Source: Girardinichthys multiradiatus
Lineage: Eukaryota; Chordata; Actinopteri; Cyprinodontiformes; Goodeidae
NCBI RefSeq assembly: GCF_021462225.1
Contig: NC_061804.1
Location: 5,812,740-5,876,739 of the forward strand
Length of the DNA: 64,000 bases
Reading direction: 5' to 3'
Every line of letters begins with the position of its first letter. The stretch's first letter is position 1. Shown here in pieces: positions 22,341 through 33,666 of the stretch. The notes under the pieces are model-generated. The model made no database searches. It had not been told where the DNA came from and was given only the letters and a program-made list of their open reading frames with translations. Both the position numbers and the translations under genes were made by a program.

Positions 22341-23339
22341 CAAAGCTTTTTCTGTATAAACGTCTGCAATGAAATGGCCCAAATAACTAGCAGGGATGCC
22401 AGAAAAAAACCGTTGAATGTTTTAGAACACTTTGATGGGACTGTTATTTAAGGCTAAAACCTCCTTGATTTTATATGAAGATTCAGCTCCACCGCTCACC
22501 ACTAACTCTCCTCTAAACTGAGTTGTTTCATTATTATTTAAACATAAAAAATGTAGCTGTTGCCAACACAGAGCTAAAAACTCTAAAGCTGTTTCTGACT
22601 AAATGACAGCACTTCCTCTTTGGGAGTTTGACTGAAGGTTAATGCCTTTTCCAATGGAAAATTCAATGAGCGACGCATATGTTTTAAAGTGAAACATTAA
22701 TACAAAAGTCATCCTAAGTTTAAGAATAGATAAGCAACCTAAAATATGATTCCTTTTGTAAATGATGAACAATAAGGTGCAAAATGTACATATTTATTGG
22801 TATATTTCTGAATTTCATTTGTCGTTAGGAAATTACTCACACTCAGCTGCAATAATAAGTTGGATTTTTAAGTTATTAAAAAGCTCAGATGGATCTCAGC
22901 AGTGGTGGATCTCTCTCAGACTGTAAATGTATTCTTGTCACACTCCCACAGATTATCTACATGTTCCCCTCGGTGCGGGAAGCTACACACATCATATCTG
23001 CTAATGAAGTGAGCGTAAAGACCGACACAAGGCCCTACATACTAATCAAAGCATGAGGTGATGAAAGCAGGGTGAGCAAACATGCGATGTGGTAAATGGA
23101 AGAGACTTGAGAACTCAGAACTCGTTAAGTGGATTTTTAACACCAAAGCTGAGATGATAAGAAGAGGCCTCGATCGAGGAAATTTAAATTAAATGTTAAA
23201 CGGTGAAAGAGTGACATTAATTCTTATTAGAAGATGATAATCAGATGAGAAGATGAACATTTTTCTAACAGGGAAATAATATGAATAAGTGGTTTTCCGT
23301 AACAAGCTTCTGTAGATAAGGCTGTGATTTAACATATAG
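22341..23339. other. No recognised feature
   Basis: AT-rich DNA without a recognised gene or repeat. Confidence 0.45.
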
Positions 23340-23690
23340 GTACAATCGCAGGCCCCTCCATTAAGTACACCTCTTCATTTACTTGTTAACACAAACAAGG
23401 AATCAGCCAATCACACGGCAGGAACTCAATGCATTTAGATATCCAGACGTACTAAATATGAATTATTGAACTGAATTCAGACTGAACATTATGAGGAAGA
23501 AACATGATTTAAGTGACTTTGAATGTTGGTGAATTTTTATAGGGTGCTGATACTGGGATTTTCATCCACAATCATCTCTTGGGCTTTCAGAGGAAACCCA
23601 AGAGCTCAAATCATTACCCGTCCACTGCTGTGCAGGAGAGCTGATACGAGGTGTTTGTGCCAATGCACAGCATTTGGTTTTCTCCAAAAA
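23340..23690 (+). pseudogene. Tc1/mariner-like relic, N-terminal part
   Basis: CCCCTCCATTAAGTACACCT, then CAGCCAATCACACGGCAGGA, then GAAACATGATTTAAGTGACTTTG correspond to the 5' end and transposase start of a widespread fish Tc1-like family; the start of its helix-turn-helix domain is still readable (HDLSDFE). Stops follow directly. The catalytic core is absent. Confidence 0.65.
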
Positions 23691-23943
23691 TAGTGCTGTG
23701 CATTATGGTCAAGCATCCTAAGTCATGCTTTTACATGTTTTAATGTGGGAAGAGGCGTTCTCCTGTTAATTCTTCCATACAAGCATCTTGGAAGCCCATA
23801 GAGATGGAGCTCTTTGTTTTTTTGTAATTTGCTAAGCATTGCAGAGTCTGACCATGGAGTGAATTAGCAAGGATGTCCACTTCTGGACACCTCACTCTCT
23901 CTGTAAAATGATACCCTTCAAATAATATGGAAATGACCATATA

Positions 23944-24150
23944 CAGTGCCTTGCGAAAGTATTCGGCCCCCTTGAACTTTTCAACTTCTTGCCACATTTC
24001 AGACTTCAAACATAAAGATGTAAAATTCAAATGTTTTGTGAAGAATCAACAACAAGTGGGACACAATCGTGAAGTGAAATGAAATTTATTGAATGTGTCA
24101 AACTTTTTTAACAAATAAAAAACTGAAAAGTGGGGCGTGCAATATTATTC
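23944..24150. repeat. Left terminal inverted repeat
   Basis: About 205 bp, outer direct repeat GTATTCGGCCCCCTTGAAC near the tip and inner TATTCAGCCCCCTTGCG near 24145-24160. It contains the AATAAAAAACTG stretch shared with the right repeat. Confidence 0.85.
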
Positions 24151-24162
24151 AGCCCCCTTGCG

Positions 24163-25182
24163 TTAATACTTTGTAGCGCCACCCTTTGCTGCAATTACAG
24201 CTGCAAGTCGCTTGGGGTATGTCTCTATCAGTTTTGCACATAAAGAGACTGAAATTCTTGCCCATTCTTCCTTGCCAAACAGCTTGAGCTCAGTGAAGTT
24301 GGATGGAGAGCGTTCGTGAACAGCAGTCTTCAGCTCTTTCCACAGATTCTCGATTGGATTCAGGTCTGGACTTTGACTTGGCCATTCCAACACCTGGATA
24401 CGTTTATTTGTGAACCATTCCATTGTAGATTTGACTTTATGTTTTGGATCATTGTTTTGTTGGAAGATAAATCTCCATCCCAGTCTCAGGTCTCTTGCAG
24501 ACTCCAACATGTTTTCTTCCAGAATGGTCTTGTATTTGGCCCCATCCATCTTCCCATCAATTTTGACCATCTTCCCTGTTCCTCCTGATGAAAAGCAGAC
24601 CCAAACCATGATGCTGCCACCACCATGTTTGACAGTGGGGATGGTGTGTTCAGGGTGATGAGCTGTGTTGCTTTTACGCCAAACATATCGTTTTGCATTG
24701 TGGCCAAACAGTTTGATTTTGGTTTCATCTGACCAGAGCACCTTCCTCCACATGTTTGGTGTGTCTCCCAGGTGGCTTGTGGCAAACCTTAAACGAGACT
24801 TTTTATGGATATCTTTGAGAAATGGCTTTCTTCTTGCCACTCTTCCATAAAGGCCAGATTTGTGCAGTGTACGACTGATTGTTGTCCTATGGACAGACTC
24901 TCCCACCTCAGCTGTAGATCTCTGCAGTTCATCCAGAGTGATCATGGGCCTCTTGGCTGCATCTCTGATCAGTCTTCTCCTTGTTCGAGATGAAAGTTTA
25001 GAGGGACGGCCGGGTCTTGGTAGATTTGCAGTGGTCTGATACTCCTTCCATTTCAATATGATTGCTTGCACAGTGCTCCTTGGGATGTTTAAAGCTTGGG
25101 AAATCTTTTTGTATCCAAATCCAGCTTTAAACTTCTCCACAACAGTATCTCGGACCTGCCTGGTGTGTTCTTTGGTTTTCAT
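24163..25182 (-). CDS. Tc1-like transposase, 339 aa, open but with Asn at second catalytic position
   Basis: Cut-and-paste transposase of the Tc1/mariner superfamily, nuclear, acting on the flanking inverted repeats. The start ATG at 25180-25182 gives MKTKEHTRQVRD, the usual N-terminus. Residues 1-110 are the paired-like DNA-binding region (ISQALNIPRSTVQ helix-turn-helix about 28-40, GRPSK hook 58-62). The catalytic core has Asp152 (LWSDETK) and Glu278 (LNPIENLW), 34 residues after position 243. Position 243 reads Asn (FQQNNDPKH, codon 24454-24456) where the family has Asp. VMVWGCF is also changed to IMVWVCF. The C-terminus AAKGGATKY is complete, and length matches the usual 340. The frame has no stop or frameshift, so the copy is young, but the Asn very probably abolishes catalysis. 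Confidence 0.93.
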   Translation of the reverse strand: MKTKEHTRQVRDTVVEKFKAGFGYKKISQALNIPRSTVQAIILKWKEYQTTANLPRPGRPSKLSSRTRRRLIRDAAKRPMITLDELQRSTAEVGESVHRTTISRTLHKSGLYGRVARRKPFLKDIHKKSRLRFATSHLGDTPNMWRKVLWSDETKIKLFGHNAKRYVWRKSNTAHHPEHTIPTVKHGGGSIMVWVCFSSGGTGKMVKIDGKMDGAKYKTILEENMLESARDLRLGWRFIFQQNNDPKHKVKSTMEWFTNKRIQVLEWPSQSPDLNPIENLWKELKTAVHERSPSNFTELKLFGKEEWARISVSLCAKLIETYPKRLAAVIAAKGGATKY

Positions 25183-25360
25183 GATGCTCTCTGTGCTTTG
25201 AACAGAACCCTGAGACTATCACAGAGCAGGAGCATTTATATGGAGACTTGATTACACACAGGTGGATTCTATTCATCATCATCAGTCATGTGGGACAACG
25301 TTGGATCATTCAGAGATCCTCACTGAACTTCTAGTGAGTTTGCTGCACTAAAAGTAAAGG

Positions 25361-25567
25361 GGCCAAATAATATTGCACGCCCCATTTTTCAGTTTTTTAT
25401 TTGTTAAAAAAGTTTGACACATCCAATAAATTTCATTCCACTTCACAATTGTGTCCCACTTGTTGATTCTTCACAAAAAAATTGAATTTTATATCTTTAT
25501 GTTTGAAGCCTGAAATGTGGCGAGATGTTGAAAAGTTCAAGGGGGCCAATACTTTCGCAAGGCACTG
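25361..25567. repeat. Right terminal inverted repeat
   Basis: Inverted match of 23944-24150, with a few substitutions and a 3-bp length difference in the CAACAAC run. The outer tip is CTTTCGCAAGGCACTG. Confidence 0.85.
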
Positions 25568-26266
25568 TGACCCTTCCAGATTAGTGAGCAGAGGCAGGTG
25601 CTTCTCTAAGGTTATTGCTGATGTCCTTCCGCCTTGGCATTATGTTCCAACGTGGCTGTACACTTTAGACTAAAAAAAACTAGTGAAACAATTTAAGTGT
25701 TTGATTAGAAGATCCTGGGTGCTATATTCCCTGTTTAATCTATTGAGGCAGAAGGTTTCAAAAAGCTGTCTGAGACCAGATTACAATAATAAGTCTGACA
25801 CAAAAACAATAATATATCCTTAAGGGATGATCTGATTTGCAACAATTATTGCTATTTTTGTTTCATCCTAATAATATGTGATAGTATGTCACGCCTCAAG
25901 TGTTTAAATGAAGCATTTTAATAGTTGAGATTTTTTTGAAAAACATGATGGAAATACCCTCGTTCACTTTTATTTCCCAGTCTCCAAAGCAGATCGACAC
26001 ATAAAACTGAAACCTATTTAATTTGGAGCTTTATGGTGATCAGTATTTTAAAATTGATAGTGTAGCTTGAACACCAGCATATAAAACACACTCATGTTGC
26101 AGTGGGGCCTAAGGGGAAAACAAACATTGCTCCGGGTCTATAGTGGAGACTCATGGTTACTGTGTGTTGCATCATGTTTTATTGAGCTAAGATTATGATT
26201 TCCTAATCTTTATATAGGGGTGTTTAATAATAAAACAAGTGTTCATAAATCTGCTTTTAGTCTTAC
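25568..26266. other. No recognised feature
   Basis: AT-rich DNA between the Tc1 element and the LTR. Nothing recognised. Confidence 0.45.
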
Positions 26267-26953
26267 TGTCAGAGTCTGATTTTCACCTTGCCTGCTGCTA
26301 ACCTTTCTTCACCACTAAGGGGCGCAGGAGCTGAAGGACTGAGAGTGTGACAGGTGCACATCGTTGCTTGATCAGCTGGAGGACTATATGAGGGTGGCTC
26401 GCCTGAGTGTTTTGCCCACTGCGGTAGTCAACACCTGGCCAATTTGCACTTGTGATCTTGAAATAATTTTTGAAGAAGTTTTTGTCTAATTGCCTGTTTA
26501 CCTGGTCCTAGGTCTATCAAGCCACGCCCCTTGCTGGAGACTCCACTAAGGACCTCCTAAACAGTAATTTGGATTCTGGATCAGTTTCTGGCTGGCAGCT
26601 GCCCTTGCGAATCCACCTGTCTGATCAAGCGAAACCTGTCCACCCTCCTTCGTGTCCGCCAGGACCATCTGAAAGCTCCAGCCGAACCAGCACAGCCGCA
26701 CTGCTCCAGACTCGAACCTCTCTCCCCTGGTGGATCGATCCCCACCAGAATCGTAAGCCAATACCATAGTGTTTACCCCTTTACCTGCTTCCATTACTCA
26801 CCTCTGCCGTTTCCTTCTCAGCCTGACGATCGGTCCGGTTCCCATGCTCCACATTCCTTTCCAGAGTAGAATTAATAAATCACTGAAAGTAATGCTTATC
26901 TGCTTATGAGTGTTCTCTGCATGTGGGTCATGTCGGCCTTTAAAACGATGACA
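26267..26953 (+). mobile_element. Solo LTR-like element
   Basis: Starts TGTCAGAGTCTG and ends GATGACA, so the ends are inverted TGTCA/TGACA. AATAAATCACTG near 26875 is a polyadenylation signal, and the 3' part shares CTGCATGTGGGTCA with the LTR at 59810-60654. The 5' part has a TATATGAG promoter-like word near 26384. No clear target duplication flanks it (TTAC against CTAT). Gypsy-type by similarity to the other LTR. Confidence 0.72.
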
Positions 26954-27099
26954 CTATTTGTGTAGGCTTAAATTCAGTTTCTAAATTAATGTTTAGATTG
27001 TGTAACTGTGGGTGGTTCTACACATTTATTTTGATGCTTAAGTATCAACATTAATTGTAAATCTAATAGTAAACTCACATGCTGTATTGTGAATATTTT

Positions 27100-27705
27100 T
27101 ATTTAAGCTTTAAAGGCTTAAAAGGTCCAGACCCTGAAGAAAATTGGCAAGTTCTGACAACCTTTCGCCACATTTCTTGCAGCTTGCTGTAGGTATTATA
27201 GCTGATCCAGTAAACCTTTAATTTTAGTTAATCTATTGAAACCAATACTGTTCCTGATGTTTGGAAAACCGCTTTTGTACTACCTTTACTAAAAGGTGTC
27301 CATTCCACTCTCTCAAATACTTGCCAGAACTTGCAAAACTTAAATTACACAAAGAAAACCTACATGGACGTTAATAATATTCCATCTCCTTATCAGTCTG
27401 AGTTTAGGAAAGGGCAAAGCATTGTGACTGCTTGCACCATGGTTTAAATGGTTTTGTGGAGGTCTTTTGCTGCACCTTTAACTGACTGGTCAAAATTATT
27501 TACCACTGTAGATCATGACATACTAGAGGTTTTCAGATACTGACCTTTCACACTAAACTGCGGTGGTTTTTTTTTTTTTTTTTTTTACTGATCTTTTTGG
27601 TCTTAATCAGTGTGTTCAACTTACTGATATTTCCTCTGTTTACACCTGAAAGTTGCAAAAGGTTCAAGGCTCTGGATTAGGGCACAATTAACTATTTACA
27701 TTAAT
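27100..27705 (+). pseudogene. L2-like LINE reverse transcriptase fragment
   Basis: In one frame, VPDVWKTAFVLPLLKG followed by STLSN is the RT block 1 region of CR1/L2-clade LINEs. Further on, TVDHDIL marks motif A (normally AFDTVDHDIL) and KVQGSGLG the degraded PQGSVLGP motif B. Between these are stops, indels and a run of about 20 T at 27568-27588. It is an old, dead fragment with no 5' endonuclease and no 3' end. Confidence 0.75.
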
Positions 27706-28425
27706 AATGTGGGTCAGCGGGAGGGCATTCTTCCCGATCACACCCTTCCAGGTAACGCTGTTGTTGCCCACATGGGGATTGAAGTCTCCTGGGACCACTG
27801 CTGGATCCCCAGATGGAACCCTTCCATCATGCCATCCAGAGACTCTAAGAGGGTGTGGTAATCTTAATGGCTGTTCAGAGCATAGGTACAGACAACAGAA
27901 ACTTTCCTCTTGCAACCTGAAATCTCAAAGAGGCAACCCTTTCATTCAGAAAACTCCAAAATCGAGACCCTCAGCTGAGGGCTTGTAAATATCCCCACCA
28001 CCGCCTGGCACCTCTCTCCCTGGGATACTCCGGAGGTGGAGAGATTTCAGCCTGTCTCCAGGAGTTGGGTTACAGAGCCCACGATGAGCGTAGAGGTGAG
28101 TCCAACTAATTCTAGTATCACTCACCCTCACAACAGCTCTGGCCCCTTACCCACCAGTGAGGTGACATTCCATGTCCCAAACCAGATTATGCCACAAAAA
28201 ATTAGCACGCCAATCCTCCCGTCCTCGTCCACCTCCTAAATTGCATGCCCCCTGATTCCGATGTTCCTCTCTGCAGGTGGTGGGGCCACATAGAGGGTGG
28301 TTCCTGTAGCTTCTTTAGGCTGGGCTCAGCTGAGGCTAGTGGACAAGCTTGGCCTGGCTTCAGCAGGGTGCCCTGGTCTCCCTACGCTGGGTGAGGTTCC
28401 CCTTTTTTTTTTTTTTTTTTTTTTG
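27706..28425 (-). pseudogene. Rex3-like LINE 5' fragment, minus strand
   Basis: On the minus strand VVPGDFNPHVGNNSVTWKG and VIGKNALP match the endonuclease block of the Rex3 copy at 61418-64000 ([26 protein letters not shown]). Upstream, TWNVTSLVGKGPELL and GLTSTLIVGSVTQLLETG are the N-terminal endonuclease region. Several stops break the frame. It abuts the L2 fragment, so the two LINE pieces point towards each other. A run of T at about 28403-28424 lies at the far end. Confidence 0.78.
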
Positions 28426-28429
28426 TCGT

Positions 28430-29040
28430 CAGCCATATCAATGGAATCCATTAAAGGACATAAAATTGTACAGTTTAATTACACTGAAGAGCTCCTTTTC
28501 CATTGCAGACTTTGAGTCATTTCCCGGGATTTTGAAAGCCATCCGTGCATTTTGACAAAATGTTACCCGAATAATATTATTTCCCAGGTCCACACTTTCC
28601 CGAATAAAAGGTTCTAGTCCTGAGGTAGGACTTTCAGATTAAGCAGGGATCATTGAGGGATGGGGTTATGGAACCTTTCTAGCAGTGTTCTGACTTCCAC
28701 TCACCTGCCATATTTAAGACCTGCACGTTGTTGCTGTTTTCTACTTTATACGAGTTTCACAAGCAAACACAAAAGGACGGTAGTTGTGCATTCTCCATCT
28801 TTGTGAATAAATGTCATGTTTGACCTTTAGTTTTATATTACAGCAACCTGGTGGACTGGGGGTGTAGTGTAGTTTTCTTCAGAACTTCCCCATAGGTTGA
28901 TTTAAATAAATGTTTGTTGCCTCTCAGAGCAGTGGAAACAGAAAGCACATAAATGACCTGGATTCCTTTTATCTGGATAAAAAAAAATCCCAGATATATA
29001 ACTCCTGGGACATTAGGTGGAAAAGGGCTATAGATTTTAA
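28430..29040. repeat. Candidate DNA-transposon relic
   Basis: The right side ends CTCCTGGGACATTAGGTGGAAAAGGGCT, of the kind of TIR seen in fish non-autonomous DNA elements, and the left side contains similar CCCGGGAT and CCCAGGTCC words. Ends cannot be fixed and no target duplication is seen. Confidence 0.35.
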
Positions 29041-30590
29041 ACCCTTTTCAGGATAAAGGAGAAAGCAGTATTGGGTGGTTGTTTCTGCTTTTATCCATTG
29101 TTTATTTGATATTTTCTTCTAACTTATTTGTATTACCTTTTATATCCTAGTGGCTTAAATGGGGTTTGACCAGCATCTCAATGAGAATTACATGTGCAAA
29201 TAAAGGTAAAATTATTTTAAACAATGTTTCACATCAATCCATTACAATTAAATGTGCAAAAATTAATTCAAGCTGAAGAGCAGTGAGCAACATAGGACCT
29301 CTTTTTTGGGTATTTTTACAACAAAAGCAAGCAAGACAATTAATTTGCCTCCAGTTACATAAACTTTTTGTTTTGCTTTTTTCTGCTGCTTGTACACCAA
29401 TTAAAGATATCTTATAATCCTAAATGTACTTAAAAAAGAGAATTGGTTTCTATTACCTTGACAAGGAGAGAGGTCTGGCTGATGACCACATGTGTTGGTA
29501 TTAAAAGTTCAAATTAAGGCTTTAGTTTGAAGTGTCACTGAACACAGCTTGAAAACATTATCTGGGACAGGTCCTTGTTAGGGTAAATGCACATGTGGAG
29601 CGGTGAGACATAATTAGGCTGGACATAATTATGGAAAAATAACAGAACACAAAGCTAAAACACTGAAAAAAATGTATTGTCTTTGCTCCCAAAGAAACTA
29701 AAGACGAGAAATTAGGAAAAAGATGTGAGTTTGCATTGCATTGCTGAATACAAACATATTAGAAGGAATTTATATATATCTCATCACTTGATGCCCATGA
29801 TGCCACAGAAGCCACTGCCTTTGAGTAAGCCAAATGCTTTGTCTTCGCTCTTGGCTACAAGTCAAACCTGTTCCCAGTTCAGGCTGGACTCCACCAGAGT
29901 TGCTTCTGTTGTGAATATGAATATATTATTTAATATTAATACTTTAATATTTTATTAAATAATATTTTAGTCTGTTAAGGGTTGTCCTTTGAATACCAGC
30001 CCAAAAAGGCAGTGGTATTAGGACAAAATTGATGACTAATTCTCAATCGTGTTTAAATTAGCTGCCTTTATTTATTAAAATAATATTTAAGGAAATATTT
30101 TGAATAAGAACCAAACCTTTTGGATAAATGGGTCTTCATGGTGTTCAAATTTATTCGTTTGAACAAACTTTATGGCCCAAATTTAGCTCCATACACATAC
30201 CTTAAAATACCAATAATAAAAGGGTTGGAATGCATAAGTGTGGGTGGCGCATTATGGCCAATCTTCTGTGTTTACACACCACCCTTTAATTAAAGTTTGT
30301 CTTAACTTTAAAAACACAACACAGAACACATCCTTAGCTGAGTGCTAGTCTGCTAGCACTTACTGTAGGTGAGTTTCTCAACACAAACAAAAACAAATGT
30401 CATTAAACGAACATTATTTAGATTATTTAACTTTAAACTATTCTTCTCTGCCCAAACACTACCTCTTACGTGAACCGTGCTGAAGAGAAGTTGTCCTGGG
30501 CATTGAGGAAAACATCCACTTGTGGGTAAACAAAGGGTTAGCTTGCAGCTAACCTCCGTAGCTGTGGGGAAGGGCTTTTAACTGGCTCAA
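29041..30590. other. No recognised feature
   Basis: AT-rich DNA. 29915-29975 is an AT-only inverted-repeat-rich stretch. Nothing else recognised. Confidence 0.45.
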
Positions 30591-31080
30591 CCGAAACGAA
30601 CAACTAAGGCACGTTTGGCTCCTTGAGCGGCCGCGATGTGGCGGGGTAGCTCTCGCTACCTATACGTGCACACAGGAAGGCGTGCGATGCGGTCCCGGCC
30701 TTCTTTTCCAGGCCGTGGGGGAAATCCGCTTCGATTAGGGCTGCTTCTGGAGGCCTCAGAAGAAAAGTCATGCTTGTTTCATTACACCCTTTATATGAAT
30801 ACTCAAATCATTACATAACTTTGTTGCATGTGATTGTAGTCACTCTGGATCCAATTTAAAGAGTTATGTCTGTTTGCCAGCAAGAGACATTAGTGCGCGG
30901 TCTCTCCTTCCAGCTCCGCAGGGGACCTGTGTGGAAGAGGTCTGTTTGTTGGAACGTGGGGTTTTATTCAAACAGTGACGTCATGGGAAGTCTGCTGTTA
31001 CTTTTGTTCCTGGCTGTGCTGGAAGGAGGTTACTGTGATTTATTTGAAAATTCCAGAAAAAATCTAATTGGCCTTTAAAT
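30591..31080 (+). promoter_or_regulatory. CpG-rich tract with GCGGCCGC and a full CRE
   Basis: CpG dinucleotides are common from about 30595 to 30735 and again near 30890-30985, in contrast to the CpG-poor surroundings. GCGGCCGC lies at 30627-30634 and the palindromic cAMP-response element TGACGTCA at 30976-30983. This could be a small CpG island and promoter of a host gene, or a young LTR or other repeat that I do not recognise. Confidence 0.35.
30983..31078 (+). CDS. Candidate signal-peptide-bearing short frame
   Basis: From the ATG at 30983 the frame reads MGSLLLLLFLAVLEGGYC, then 13 further residues to a TAA at 31076-31078. The first 18 residues have the shape of a secretory signal peptide: short n-region, a Leu-rich core, small residues near the end. 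The ATG overlaps the CRE. If real it could be a first exon that splices onward before the stop; GAGGTTACT at about 31027 is only a weak donor. I recognise no family. Chance is the main alternative, because 31 codons is short. Confidence 0.22.
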   Translation: MGSLLLLLFLAVLEGGYCDLFENSRKNLIGL

Positions 31081-31384
31081 GTTTCCCAACACTCATTTTC
31101 CCTGATCCAGTCTGCACTGTTTCTGGAAAAGCTCCCAAGGTATTATCATTGAGGAAGCTCTCTGCTTAGAACCACAAACTTAATTTGTGCAATAGATCAA
31201 CACAAAGTAATATATAAGTATAAAGTTAAAAAAGAGGATATGTGTTTTTTAGTTTCTACAAATAAAATCAGAAAAAGTTTATATACAGCCCCTTTACTCT
31301 TATACCCCTAAATAAAAAAATCACCTGATTACCAAGTAGAGACTGCCTGTGTAAATTAATTTTAGTATAAACACAGCTGTTCTG

Positions 31385-31835
31385 CAAAGGCTTTTGAGGT
31401 TTGTTAGAGAACATTAGTGAACAAACAGCATCATGAAGACCAAGGAGCAAAGCAGACAGGTCAAGCATGAAGTCAAATATTCCAAGCGTTGAACATCATC
31501 CATCATTTGGAAATGGAAAGACTGTGGCACAACTGCAAATCTATCAAAACATGGCTGCCCACGTAAAGTGACATGGTGGGTGAGGAGGGTATCAATCAGA
31601 GAGGCAGCCAAAAAGCCCATGGTAACTATTGAGGAGTTGCAGAGATCTACAGTTTAGGTGGGATAGTCTGTTGACAGGACAATTATTAACTTGTTAACCC
31701 CAGAAATTGCTTTATGGATAAGTGGCAAGAAGAGAGTCATAAGACGTTCAATTTGCAGTTTGCCACATGTCATGTAGGGGACACAGCAAATTTGATGTTG
31801 ACACTGGATCCATCCCATCTGGCCTGGAAAGGCTT
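31385..31835 (+). pseudogene. Tc1-like transposase N-terminal relic
   Basis: MKTKEQSRQVKHEV at 31432 onwards is the Tc1 transposase start. After a frameshift come TTANLSKHGCPRKV (the GRPRK hook region), REAAKKPMVTIEELQRSTV, and then broken frames to DKWQEESHKT and CHVGDTANL. Stops and indels are frequent and the catalytic region is not reached. The 5' flank (TTGTTAGAGAACATTAGTGA, 31404 onward) also occurs inverted in the relic at 42000-42570, so both are the same family. Confidence 0.8.
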
Positions 31836-33490
31836 TGTGGTAACGAGTTTTTCTGCAGGCAAGGATCAAAGGTGGAGCTGGGAAGGAAGCAGTCACAGTT
31901 GAGGATGTCATAAAGAGGGTGGCTGATTGTGCTGAACAGAAGACACGCTGATCTTAAGATGGGGGAGATTGTGGAAGTGTGTTGTTACAAGATAATGGTC
32001 TTTATGACCTGTTTACGTTGCAGCTGTTTTTCCCATCCTTTAGAGAGCAACGTTTATTGTAACTACGGAACCCCCAAAGATAATAAGGTGCGGACAGATG
32101 GTTTTCAGAGCGGTAGGAGATTTGTAACTGAAAGCACATCTCTGTCCGTTCTCCTCGCAGCGACTAAAATAACTAATTCTTTGTCTTTCTCTTCTGTTTG
32201 TGATGTTATAAGTATTTTAGGTTGTTTGAACCTGACAATATTTTACCCACTTTTTCTTTTTATTTGGTGTTCCCGCAACAGTTTTAGTGGTGCAGTGGAA
32301 TACAAAATGTCGTATTGAAAACATAGTTCAAGTTAAACATTAATCTTTAAAAAGTCACTGTAAAGAAATAATGTTATAGGGCAGCTACTCCAACCTTTAC
32401 TGCCCAGCAGCTCTCAGTAGTTTTATAATCATTTATACAAGCGTCTGTGAATACCAATCTGTGGTTCCTACAGTCTGTTTGGCAGCAAAAATAAAGGGCA
32501 GAGCAAGAGCTGAATGTTCATCATTTGATATTAACACCAGACAAAGCAGGCCTCTTTGATCAAGGCCCAAAGGTCAACTACAACAGCTGTCCCAATGCAC
32601 TGAAGCAAGACCTTCCTTTTCTTCTTCAGGCCAAGGAGAGTACGGTTTCCTGCCAGCAACAAACGGCTTCCCTAATGCTCCGAAATCTCATTGCAGGACA
32701 GATTTTCTACTGAATTTTTCTTGGGAAAGAAGGCTTTTGACAAATAACTTATATAAACATTAACCCTAAACAAGAGGTTTAGTTGTTGCCTCTTTGAGTC
32801 TTCATTTAGTTACACCACTTTGTTGAATCAGATCACTTCTAGAAACCTCCAGAATTTATGTAGTCAGTATACGGATCCAACTGTTGAGAGAACTGGCAAG
32901 CATGTTCTGTCTGAACTTAAAGAGACAGGATATCCTTTCACCTGAGTCAAAAGGTTTAAGTAAAAGATAAATAAATGATTTCTAATTTGTGGTCAAACTA
33001 GATGGAAGTGACTCACATATCAGTTTTCTCCTTTTTTTACTCCTTAAACTGTTGAGTCACAAGGTCGCTGAGAGGAAGATAATGATTTTTCCTTCAGCCC
33101 AGCCCTGTAAGCTAACTCAGCTACATCTGAAGCTGGAAATGTCAAGCTATTGGGTCATCTTAAAAAAATCTTGAATGGATCTTTCATTACTGAAATAACC
33201 ATCTAAAAAGGGCTAATCTTGGGTTGTGGGAAATATACAGTTTAACCATGTGATTCCATTTCAGCTATGAATGTACTCTGTGTGTTACCAGTCATTTGAA
33301 GGCATATTTGTCTATTTTATTAATACTGTCGGGACATGTTTTTCTGGATTAGTATCGTGTAGTCAGTATCTTAATCAGCAGTAGATGGAAGTCGGAGTTT
33401 TGAGAATTAGTCAAGATTTCTCTTAAGGGTTTCAAACTGAAATGGGAAACAGACTAGGAGATTGATACATCGATTGGGGTTTATATGCAG
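31836..33490. other. No recognised feature
   Basis: No gene or known repeat recognised. Confidence 0.45.
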
Positions 33491-33600
33491 TAATCAGGAT
33501 CAGAATCACTTAATTAACCCTCAAGAGGAAATTTCTTTTGTTACAGTGGGCAATGCAACAAAAAATAAAAAGAGAGGTAATGAATAGTAAAAGCCCTGAT
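33491..33600 (-). repeat. LINE 3'-tail fragment, minus strand
   Basis: ATCAGGATCAGAATCACTTA then CCTCAAGAGGAAATTTCTTT, the inverse of a LINE 3' end with GATTCTGAT tail repeats (compare the plus-strand tail at 47260-47288). Confidence 0.55.
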
Positions 33601-33666
33601 ATAAAAACCACAAGTCCATTATAAAATAAACATGGAATAAAATAAACGCTGTGGTGCAGCATGGCA

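Larger units (their letters stand above)
23944..25567 (-). mobile_element. Nearly intact Tc1-like transposon
   Basis: Starts CAGTGCCTTGCGAAAGTATT after TA (23942-23943) and ends with the inverted copy ...CTTTCGCAAGGCACTG. The right flank is TG instead of TA, probably a point change in the target duplication. Terminal inverted repeats are about 205 bp and roughly 90 percent alike by eye, with inner and outer copies of the CCCCCTTG word, the IR/DR architecture of the Sleeping Beauty and Passport type elements. One 339-codon transposase frame fills the middle on the minus strand. Length 1624 bp is standard for the group. Confidence 0.95.

Noticed and set aside
23740..24030. 96-codon minus-strand frame ending MNFTSLCLK
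   Set aside because: Starts in the Tc1 terminal repeat and continues into flanking DNA; the inverted repeat at 25482 gives a similar start, so it is repeat-derived.
24316..24850. Frames opposite the Tc1 transposase
   Set aside because: Shadow frames antisense to a recognised transposase.
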